The notes under the pieces were generated by a model, which saw nothing but the letters and a program-made list of their open reading frames with translations, searched no databases and had not been told where the DNA came from. A program made the translations under genes and the position numbers. Shown here in pieces: positions 38,709 through 46,235 of a DNA stretch of 64,000 nt. The stretch's first letter is position 1, and each line of letters opens with the position of its first letter. The stretch is from Vibrio qingdaonensis (lineage in GTDB: Bacteria; Pseudomonadota; Gammaproteobacteria; Enterobacterales; Vibrionaceae), in contig NZ_JAKRRY010000028.1 in assembly GCF_026191675.1 (NCBI RefSeq), positions 1 through 64,000 on the forward strand. The letters run 5' to 3'.

Positions 38709-38726
38709 AGATTTTATACAATATAC
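38709..38726 (-). promoter_or_regulatory. Putative GntR operator upstream of oppA (site d)
   Basis: On the minus strand GTATATTGTATAAAATCT, 17 of 18 to the consensus, 42 bases before oppA. It ties the peptide transporter to the Hyp genes. Confidence 0.65.
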
Positions 38727-38768
38727 CTTTTCCTTGTTGGATAACCATAACGACACAACGAGGAAGTG

Positions 38769-40379
38769 ATGAATAAAAGTAAACTGTTGATATTAAGCGC
38801 TATCGTTGCAAGCGCGCTCGCCGGAACCGCGGTTGCAAAACCGTATCCACAAGGAACTCAACTCGCAAAAGAGCAAGCGATTACACTCAATAATGGCGCG
38901 GAAGTCACCTCAATCGATCCGGCAAAACAAGCTGCAGAGCCTGCCTTTAATCTCGGTCGAGATTTGTTCGAAGGGCTCACCGTACAAGATAAAACCGGTA
39001 AAACCATACCCGGTATTGCCACCGCTTGGCACGCCAGTCATAACAATACCGTCTATACCTTTCAGCTTCGCCAGTCTAAATGGTCAAACGGCGAGCCGCT
39101 CACCGCTCATGATTTTGTCTATAGCTGGCAACGACTGCTCGACCCTAACACCGCCTCCCCTTATGCATGGTTTGCTGCGATACCAAAAATCAAAAACTCC
39201 GCCGCTATCATGAAAGGAAAAATGGCGCCAGATACGCTAGGTGTTCGCGCAATCGATGATTATACCTTTGAAGTCACCCTTGAGCAGTCCGTGCCCTTCT
39301 TTATCAAACTGTTGGGACATCCTGTCTTAGCGCCAGTGCATCAAGCGACCATTGAAAAACACGGCAGTAATTGGACTCAACCAGAGAATATCGTCACTAA
39401 CGGCGCATTCACCGTATCTAGCTGGAAGGTCAATGAAAAAATGGTGATGACCAAAAACCCCCACTATTGGGACGCTGACAATGTGGTCTTAGATAAGGTG
39501 ACGTGGCTTCCGATTGGAGATGCCAATGTGGCACTTAATCGCTACCTTGCGGGTGATATTGACCAAGCGCTATCTATTCCATCCGCTCAAAAGAAAAAAC
39601 TGTTAAAACAATACCCTGAGCAAGTCGCCGATACCAGTGCATCTCTTGGCTCCACATTTTACTACCTCAATACTGAAAAGGGACCAACCAAAGACATTCG
39701 AGTCAGAACCGCGCTGTCCTATGCCATTGATCGTACTATCCTCACCAAAGCGATCTTGAAAAATGGCGGCATCCCTATGTTCACGCTGGTGCCACCTCAA
39801 ACCGATGGCTTCAAAAGTCATACGCCCGACTATGCGACTTGGACACAAAAACAGCGTAACGAACAAGCTAAATTGCTGCTCAAAAATGCGGGTTACGACA
39901 AAGAGAATCCGTTAAAACTCACCTTCACCGTGCCGACATTTTCTAACGACGTAAAGATGGCAACGGCGATGGCTGGTATGTGGAAAAGTGTCTTAGGTGT
40001 GCAAATCGACATTCAGCAACTCGAACCTAAAGTATTTTACGCCCTAAAAGATCCCGGTAACGTCAGCCGAGGGGGTTGGACAGCCGACTACAATGAAGCG
40101 TCAACGTGGCTGGATATTTTTGTCTCCAACGGCGAGTACAATGACTCAAAATACAATAACGCCGCCTACGACAAGCTAATGAGCGAGTCAAAAGTATTAG
40201 CCGACCCCTCGCAGGCGTACATCCAAGCAGAAACCTTGTTGATTGACGAAATGGCAATTATTCCCGTGTACCGCCCTGGCAATGACCAATACTTGGTCAA
40301 ACCCCACATTGGCGGGTATGAGCGTACCAATCCTGAATCTTCTTATTACCGAAAGAATGTCTACGTCCTAGCGCAATAA
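38769..40379 (+). CDS. oppA: Oligopeptide-binding protein OppA
   Basis: About 536 residues from ATG 38769. The signal peptide ends near AGTAVA. Typical SBP family 5 features are YPQGTQLAKEQAITLNNGAEVTSIDPAK at the mature N-terminus, LFEGLT, and the SYAIDRTILTKAIL region at about 320, giving the usual OppA length. It binds short peptides in the periplasm. It is the first gene of a five-gene transporter set ending in an Xaa-Pro aminopeptidase, which suggests Pro- and Hyp-containing peptides as cargo. Confidence 0.93.
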   Translation: MNKSKLLILSAIVASALAGTAVAKPYPQGTQLAKEQAITLNNGAEVTSIDPAKQAAEPAFNLGRDLFEGLTVQDKTGKTIPGIATAWHASHNNTVYTFQLRQSKWSNGEPLTAHDFVYSWQRLLDPNTASPYAWFAAIPKIKNSAAIMKGKMAPDTLGVRAIDDYTFEVTLEQSVPFFIKLLGHPVLAPVHQATIEKHGSNWTQPENIVTNGAFTVSSWKVNEKMVMTKNPHYWDADNVVLDKVTWLPIGDANVALNRYLAGDIDQALSIPSAQKKKLLKQYPEQVADTSASLGSTFYYLNTEKGPTKDIRVRTALSYAIDRTILTKAILKNGGIPMFTLVPPQTDGFKSHTPDYATWTQKQRNEQAKLLLKNAGYDKENPLKLTFTVPTFSNDVKMATAMAGMWKSVLGVQIDIQQLEPKVFYALKDPGNVSRGGWTADYNEASTWLDIFVSNGEYNDSKYNNAAYDKLMSESKVLADPSQAYIQAETLLIDEMAIIPVYRPGNDQYLVKPHIGGYERTNPESSYYRKNVYVLAQ

Positions 40380-40392
40380 AGGCATAACGCTT

Positions 40393-40452
40393 GGGCCTAC
40401 CTGACAGCAACGCCTCTAATCACGAAATGAGCGACGTGGGTGGGCCCCTTTT
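40393..40452 (+). terminator. Partial terminator / hairpin between oppA and oppB
   Basis: Nine-base-pair stem (40393-40401 with 40439-40447, core GGGCC) closing a loop of about 37 bases and followed by CCTTTTT. Such structures often lower permease-gene expression relative to the binding protein. Confidence 0.6.
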
Positions 40453-40473
40453 TCACTTTATATGGAGATGATT

Positions 40474-41394
40474 ATGTTGTGGTACATCTTACGGCGAGTC
40501 TGCATCGCTATTCCAACCTTACTTTTTATTGCACTGGTTTCATTTTGGCTGATGCATATCGCCCCCGGCGGACCCTTCGATATGGAACGAGCGATGCCCG
40601 AAATTGTTCGCGCTAATATTGAAGCGAAGTTTCATCTTAACGAACCGTTTCTGGTGCAGTACTTCATCTACATTAAGAACTTCGTGCAGGGTGATTTAGG
40701 CCCAAGCTTCGTCTACCATGACTTTACAGTCACCCAACTGGTGGCTCAATCTTGGCCAGTTTCCGCCGTCCTTGGCGTACTTTCTTTTTGTATTTCCGTA
40801 CCAATTGGCATGTTACTCGGCACGATTGCAGCATTAAATCGTAATAGCCGCCTCGACTACTTACTTATGTCACTTTCCATGACTGGCGTGGTGATCCCAG
40901 CATTTGTTCTCGCCCCCGTGTTAGTCACGGTGTTTTCCATTCATTTAGGGTGGCTGCCTGCTGGAGGGTGGGAAAACGGCTCGGCGGCATTTTTAGTTCT
41001 ACCAGTACTGAGCTTAGCTATTGGGTCAGTGGCAAGTATTGCGCGTGTTATGCGCGGCGCCATGATAGAAACCCTGAATCAGCCGTATATTCGCACCGCG
41101 CAAGCCAAGGGGCTCTCAACGGCTTACCTGTTATTTCACCATGCTCTTCGCCCATCACTCATTCCTGTGATTGCCATGTTAGGTCCGGCCTTTGTCGCTG
41201 TCGTCACGGGTTCAGTGATCATCGATATCTTCTTTGGCACAGGAGGGATGGGACAACACTTTGTCTCTGGCGCACTTAACCGAGACTACGGATTAGTCAT
41301 GGGGATTACCTTGATTGTCGCCACTCTCACGATCTTTTTTAATTTAGTTGTCGATCTGCTTTACACCGTGATTGACCCAAGAATCCAAGTTTAG
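40474..41394 (+). CDS. oppB: Oligopeptide ABC transporter permease OppB
   Basis: About 306 residues from ATG 40474, placed six bases after GGAG; two earlier in-frame ATGs overlap that site. Six membrane helices are visible, with the EAA loop YIRTAQAKGLSTAYLLFHHALRPSLIP at about 205-232 and an N-terminal MLWYILRRV start characteristic of OppB/DppB. It pairs with OppC encoded eight bases downstream. Confidence 0.94.
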   Translation: MLWYILRRVCIAIPTLLFIALVSFWLMHIAPGGPFDMERAMPEIVRANIEAKFHLNEPFLVQYFIYIKNFVQGDLGPSFVYHDFTVTQLVAQSWPVSAVLGVLSFCISVPIGMLLGTIAALNRNSRLDYLLMSLSMTGVVIPAFVLAPVLVTVFSIHLGWLPAGGWENGSAAFLVLPVLSLAIGSVASIARVMRGAMIETLNQPYIRTAQAKGLSTAYLLFHHALRPSLIPVIAMLGPAFVAVVTGSVIIDIFFGTGGMGQHFVSGALNRDYGLVMGITLIVATLTIFFNLVVDLLYTVIDPRIQV

Positions 41395-41402
41395 GTGGCA
41401 CG

Positions 41403-42335
41403 ATGATAACCACTAAAAAACTCGACGCTTCTCAATTTTCAGAGCAAGTTGTCAGCAATATCGACGCCGTTGAAGGGCGCAGCTTATGGCAAGATGCATG
41501 GGGGCGATTTAGAAAAAACCGCGCCGCGATGACTTCCGTTTATTTACTGGGTTTTATCGTTCTATGTATTACGCTTGGCCCTTACCTCACCCCATTTAGT
41601 CATGACGAGATTGACTGGAATGTCGTTAGTGACCCTTATGAACTTGGTAAGCCATCCGTCACGACCAAGCACTATTTTGGCACTGATGATTTAGGCCAGG
41701 ACTTGTTTGCGCGCACCATGAAAGGCGGTCAACTCTCCATCATGGTCGGCTTTATGGGGGCGCTGGTTGCCGTTGTCATCGGCACTATCTGGGGCAGTAT
41801 TTCTGGCTACCTTGGTGGCGCGGTTGATGGCGCAATGATGAGAGTTATCGAAATCCTCGACTCCGTCCCATTCATGTTTATGGTGATACTTTTTGTCACC
41901 CTGTTTGGCAACAATATTTATTTGATCTTCGTGGTCATTGGCATGGTGTCTTGGCTTGGCATCGCCCGCGTGGTTCGTGGTGTGACATTTAGCATCAAAA
42001 AGCGAGAATTTATTGAAGCCGCGCACTCGATTGGCGTGTCAAAACTCACCATCGTTCGCCGCCACATTTTACCGAATGTGCTGGGAATTGTGATGGTGTA
42101 CTCCTCCCTAATGGTGCCTGGTTTTATCATGTTTGAGTCTTTTCTTAGCTTTCTAGGTTTAGGCGTACAACCACCTGATACCAGCTGGGGCATTCTCATT
42201 GCGGAAGGCGCAAAAACCATCGATGTGGCACTTTGGTTGTTATTGTTCCCATCAACATTTTTGGTCGCGACCCTATTCTGTTTCAACTTTATTGGTGACG
42301 GGCTGCGAGATGCGCTTGACCCCAAAGACCGCTAG
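41403..42335 (+). CDS. oppC: Oligopeptide ABC transporter permease OppC
   Basis: A 310-residue permease with the OppC N-terminal extension (SLWQDAWGRFRKNRAAMTS before the first helix). It has the HYFGTDDLGQDLFARTM periplasmic motif and the EAA loop (FIEAAHSIGVSKLTIVRRHILPNVL). It begins eight bases after oppB and ends twelve before oppD. Confidence 0.94.
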   Translation: MITTKKLDASQFSEQVVSNIDAVEGRSLWQDAWGRFRKNRAAMTSVYLLGFIVLCITLGPYLTPFSHDEIDWNVVSDPYELGKPSVTTKHYFGTDDLGQDLFARTMKGGQLSIMVGFMGALVAVVIGTIWGSISGYLGGAVDGAMMRVIEILDSVPFMFMVILFVTLFGNNIYLIFVVIGMVSWLGIARVVRGVTFSIKKREFIEAAHSIGVSKLTIVRRHILPNVLGIVMVYSSLMVPGFIMFESFLSFLGLGVQPPDTSWGILIAEGAKTIDVALWLLLFPSTFLVATLFCFNFIGDGLRDALDPKDR

Positions 42336-42347
42336 GAAGGCACTGCT

Positions 42348-43337
42348 ATGACAATACTGACCATTAACAATATGAATGTCGACTTTGCAACGGCCGACGG
42401 CAATGTAAAAGCCGTTAATAACCTTAATTACAGCATTAGCGCAGGTGAAACCCTCGGTATCGTTGGCGAGTCTGGTTCAGGGAAAAGCCAGTCCGTATTC
42501 GCGCTAATGGGGTTAACCGCTCATAACGGTAAAGTGTCTGGAGAAGCGAATTTGCACGGTGAAAACTTGCTCACCATGTCTAAAGCTCAGCTCAATCACA
42601 TTCGTGCAGAAAAAATCAGCATGATTTTTCAAGATCCAATGACGTCACTCAATCCGTTTATGAAGATTGGCAAGCAGTTGTGTGAAGTGCTGATAATACA
42701 TAAAGGCCTCACGAAAAGGGAGGCGAGGCACGAGTCTATAAAAATGTTAGATGCCGTGCGTATCCCCTCTCCAGAAACACGACTAAACCAATACCCTCAT
42801 GAACTTTCTGGAGGCATGAGGCAACGGGTCATGATCGCAATGGCACTGCTTTGTCGCCCTGAACTGCTCATCGCAGATGAACCTACGACTGCGCTTGATG
42901 TGACCGTACAAGCGCAAATACTCACGCTGCTTAAAGAGCTGCAACAAGAGTTCAACACCGCCATTTTACTGATTACTCATGATATGGGTGTCGTCGCGGA
43001 AATGTGCGATCGAGTATTGGTGATGTATGGGGGTAACCGTATGGAGCAAGCCGATACTGAAAGTCTGTTTAACACGCCCTCTCATCCCTATACACAAGGT
43101 TTATTGCGCGCTATCCCTTCCGTAACAGAAGATATGGATCGCCTCCCAACTATCCCCGGTAGCCCACCAAGCGCACTCATTAATCATAAAGGCTGCCCGT
43201 TCAAAGAACGTTGTGAACACTATAAACCAGAATGCAGCGTCGCGATGCCAGCATTTTTACCAGTAAGACCTAATCAATCCATTGCTTGTCATGTCTTTGG
43301 TCAGCAAACCGTTACGCCTATTCTACAGACCGCTTAA
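42348..43337 (+). CDS. oppD: Oligopeptide ABC transporter ATPase OppD
   Basis: A 329-residue ATPase with Walker A GESGSGKSQS (about 38-47), signature LSGGMRQRVMIAMAL (about 150) and Walker B LLIADEPTTALD. The C-terminal oligopeptide/dipeptide transporter domain contains the Cys motif (GCPFKERCEHYKPEC) that binds an iron-sulphur cluster in this family. Confidence 0.95.
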   Translation: MTILTINNMNVDFATADGNVKAVNNLNYSISAGETLGIVGESGSGKSQSVFALMGLTAHNGKVSGEANLHGENLLTMSKAQLNHIRAEKISMIFQDPMTSLNPFMKIGKQLCEVLIIHKGLTKREARHESIKMLDAVRIPSPETRLNQYPHELSGGMRQRVMIAMALLCRPELLIADEPTTALDVTVQAQILTLLKELQQEFNTAILLITHDMGVVAEMCDRVLVMYGGNRMEQADTESLFNTPSHPYTQGLLRAIPSVTEDMDRLPTIPGSPPSALINHKGCPFKERCEHYKPECSVAMPAFLPVRPNQSIACHVFGQQTVTPILQTA

Positions 43338-43346
43338 GGAGGCAAT

Positions 43347-44345
43347 ATGAATCGCAAAGAAATACTGCTCGCGGCGCAAGATCTCCACGTGCATTTCAAT
43401 GTCAAAAAACATCTCTTGCCCAGCAAGCGTAAAGTGGTCAAAGCCGTCAATGGTATCGACCTAGATGTCTACCGAGGCGAAACCCTTGGTATTGTGGGTG
43501 AGTCTGGATGCGGCAAATCAACATTGGCAAGAGCATTGCTTCGCCTGATTGAACCGACAAGTGGCGCACTGGTCTGGAAAGGCGAAGACATGCGTGCATT
43601 TGGGCGCAATGAGCTCACCAAAAAACGTCGCGAGTTCCAAATGATCTTTCAAGACCCTTCAGCAAGCTTAAACCCAAGGATGACCATTGCCGATTGCATT
43701 GCCGAGCCTCTCTTCACTCACGAGCCTCAACTCAAGCGACAAGAAATTGAAGCACGCGTTATCGCAATGATGGACAAAGTTGGCCTATTGGCCAGCCAGC
43801 GAAATCGCTACCCTCATGAATTTTCTGGCGGCCAATGCCAACGGGTTGGAATAGCTCGAGCACTGATACTCAACCCAGAGTTAGTAGTGTGCGATGAACC
43901 CGTTAGTGCGCTTGATGTCTCCGTTCAAGCTCAAGTGATTAACCTGCTTGACGATCTTAAAAAAGAGATGGGGCTAACCTTAGTCATGATTGCCCATGAT
44001 CTCAGTGTCGTGCGGCATATCAGTGACCGTGTCATGGTGATGTATTTAGGAAAACCAATGGAAGTGGGCCATTACCAACATGTTTTTGATCATGCACACC
44101 ACCCTTATACCAAAGCACTGCTCTCTGCAGTGCCCATTGCCAATCCTGCACAGGCTAAAAACCGTAACGTCCAACTGCTGAGTGGCGACTTACCTTCGCC
44201 ATTAAACCCTCCCAGTGGTTGTGTATTTCGCACCCGTTGCCCAGAAGCAACCGCAATATGCGCAGAGCAAGCGCCGACCAAAACCGGTCTCAATGATCAC
44301 CATATTTTTTGTACTCATTCAACATTAGGAAGCCACCCTCTATGA
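43347..44345 (+). CDS. oppF: Oligopeptide ABC transporter ATPase OppF
   Basis: A 332-residue ATPase with Walker A GESGCGKST, signature FSGGQCQRVGIARAL, Walker B VVCDEPVSALD, and the C-terminal Cys-rich segment (GCVFRTRCPEATAIC). It partners OppD. Its stop overlaps the aminopeptidase start as ATGA, so transport and intracellular peptide cleavage are translationally coupled. Confidence 0.95.
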   Translation: MNRKEILLAAQDLHVHFNVKKHLLPSKRKVVKAVNGIDLDVYRGETLGIVGESGCGKSTLARALLRLIEPTSGALVWKGEDMRAFGRNELTKKRREFQMIFQDPSASLNPRMTIADCIAEPLFTHEPQLKRQEIEARVIAMMDKVGLLASQRNRYPHEFSGGQCQRVGIARALILNPELVVCDEPVSALDVSVQAQVINLLDDLKKEMGLTLVMIAHDLSVVRHISDRVMVMYLGKPMEVGHYQHVFDHAHHPYTKALLSAVPIANPAQAKNRNVQLLSGDLPSPLNPPSGCVFRTRCPEATAICAEQAPTKTGLNDHHIFCTHSTLGSHPL

Positions 44346-46126
44346 AGACAACCTCCGTTAGTGAACGTTTGGCCTCACTTCGCCGTTCAATGAACGAGCA
44401 TGGATACAGTGCAGTTATCGTGACAAATAACGATCCACATAGCAGCGAATATTCTGCTTCTCATTGGCTAGCGAGAAACTGGGTTTCCGGTTTTACCGGT
44501 TCGGCAGGCAATGCCGTCGTGACAGCCGATGCTGGTGGAGTATGGACTGACGGGCGTTACTATATTCAAGCAGAAGAACAACTGACTGGCTCGTCTCTAT
44601 CACTATTTAAAGCCAAAGAATCCGCAACCCCCAGTATTGCGCAGTGGCTTGCACAAACCTTGCCTGCACAGTCCGTTGTTGGCGTAGATGGTCGTTCAAT
44701 TAGTGCGGCGTTTCATCAAGAGCTTGTCAGTGCATTAACACCGAAAGAGATCAAACTAGAGTTAAAGGATCTCATCACCGCTAACTGGCAAGACCGTCCT
44801 AGTCGTCCGGACTCCGCTATTTTTGAGCATGAGTTGCAGTTTTGCGGCGAGTCTATCGCTGAGAAACTGTCTCGATTACGTCGCTACCTCAACGATAAAG
44901 GCAGTGATGGATTGTTGGTTTCGACACTAGATGACGTGATGTGGACACTGAATATTCGCGGCGGAGATACACCGTATTGCCCAATATCTGAGTCGTACTT
45001 ATTACTGACCGCCGATACGTGCCACCTGTTTATTGACCGATTCAAACTTAATGCCTCGCTGGAAAAACAGCTATTAGAACAAGGTATCGTCACACTAGAG
45101 TATGACAACGTGGCAGACAGTATCAATCAACTACCACATCAGGCTGTGATGCATTACTCCGCCACACACACCGACAGCTTGTTGGTGAGTAGCATTCATG
45201 CCAGCCTTACCTTGGTCGACGAACCTTGTATCGTGACCCAAATGAAAGCACAAAAAAATGCGACTGAGTTACGTTCAATGGAACACACCTTGATTCAAGA
45301 TGGCGTGGCCATGACAGCGTTTATGTATTGGCTAGAGCAACAAGTACCTGGCGGGCAAGTCACAGAATTAGCGGCTGAACAAACCCTCCAATCCTTCCGA
45401 AAATCCATTCCCCTTTATATTTCAGACAGCTTTCGAACCATTGCCGGCTTTGCAGAGCATGGGGCGAAAATGCACTACGCTGCCGATACAGCAAGCAACG
45501 CGCTCGTTGATGAAAGCAACTTTTTTTTAGTTGATTCCGGCGGCCAGTATCATGGCGGGACAACAGACATCACTCGTACTTTTCATTTTGGAACCCCGAC
45601 CTTACAGCAGCGCCGAGATTATACCTTGGTGCTTAAAGCGGTGATTCGCCTCACCCAAGCCAAGTTTCTCAAGGGAACCACGGGAGCCAATCTTGATATT
45701 TTGGCACGAGGCATACTGTGGCAGCATGGCATCGACTACAAATGCGGAACAGGACATGGTGTGGGTATTGGCTTAAACGTGCATGAAGGACCACAAAACT
45801 TCTCGCAAAACCTCAAAGAAGTCGCTCTACAAACGGGCATGGTCATCACCAATGAACCGGGCGTGTACCGAGAGGGGGAGTATGGGGTTCGTATTGAAAA
45901 TATTATGAAGGTCGTTGAGGTCGAGACGAATGAGTTCGGTGAATTCTACGGATTTGAGACCATTACCATCGCCCCTATTGCAACCAATGCTCTTGAACTA
46001 TCCATGCTAGACAACACCGACAAGGTTTGGCTTAACCAATATCATCAGCGTGTCTTCCAGTTACTTTCTCCTCATTTAGATAAGCCGCTGTCACAATGGC
46101 TACAAGTCGCAACTCAAGCGATTTAA
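44342..46126 (+). CDS. Xaa-Pro aminopeptidase (M24B, aminopeptidase P2 type)
   Basis: About 594 residues from ATG 44342, overlapping the oppF stop; a longer frame from 44309 is rejected. It has two N-terminal creatinase-like domains, then the metallopeptidase fold. Metal ligands are visible in DSGGQYHGGTTDITRTF (Asp pair), GTGHGVGIGLNVHEGP (His) and TNEPGVYREGEYGVRIEN (Glu pair). It removes the residue before proline from imported peptides. Collagen-derived peptides are rich in X-Pro and X-Hyp bonds that ordinary aminopeptidases leave intact, which explains its place in the opp operon. Confidence 0.93.
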   Translation: MKTTSVSERLASLRRSMNEHGYSAVIVTNNDPHSSEYSASHWLARNWVSGFTGSAGNAVVTADAGGVWTDGRYYIQAEEQLTGSSLSLFKAKESATPSIAQWLAQTLPAQSVVGVDGRSISAAFHQELVSALTPKEIKLELKDLITANWQDRPSRPDSAIFEHELQFCGESIAEKLSRLRRYLNDKGSDGLLVSTLDDVMWTLNIRGGDTPYCPISESYLLLTADTCHLFIDRFKLNASLEKQLLEQGIVTLEYDNVADSINQLPHQAVMHYSATHTDSLLVSSIHASLTLVDEPCIVTQMKAQKNATELRSMEHTLIQDGVAMTAFMYWLEQQVPGGQVTELAAEQTLQSFRKSIPLYISDSFRTIAGFAEHGAKMHYAADTASNALVDESNFFLVDSGGQYHGGTTDITRTFHFGTPTLQQRRDYTLVLKAVIRLTQAKFLKGTTGANLDILARGILWQHGIDYKCGTGHGVGIGLNVHEGPQNFSQNLKEVALQTGMVITNEPGVYREGEYGVRIENIMKVVEVETNEFGEFYGFETITIAPIATNALELSMLDNTDKVWLNQYHQRVFQLLSPHLDKPLSQWLQVATQAI

Positions 46127-46160
46127 GCGATTTCATTTGTCACTTTTCCTCTCCCACTTT

Positions 46161-46184
46161 GCCAGCGAAAGTTGGCTTTTTTTT
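46161..46184 (+). terminator. Terminator after the Xaa-Pro aminopeptidase gene
   Basis: Stem GCCAGC / GTTGGC (one G-T pair), GAAA loop, followed by eight T. Confidence 0.85.
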
Positions 46185-46191
46185 GCGCACT

Positions 46192-46216
46192 AAAAAGCCC
46201 AACCGAAGTTAGGCTT
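46192..46216 (-). terminator. Terminator of the collagenase gene
   Basis: On the minus strand a nine-base-pair stem with one mismatch and a four-base loop, followed by a short T run, just after the collagenase stop. Confidence 0.75.
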
Positions 46217-46235
46217 GTTAATTTACATTCTATTT

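Noticed and set aside
41691..42325. Long minus-strand ORFs opposite oppC
   Set aside because: Shadow frames with low-complexity His/Asn/Asp-rich translation.
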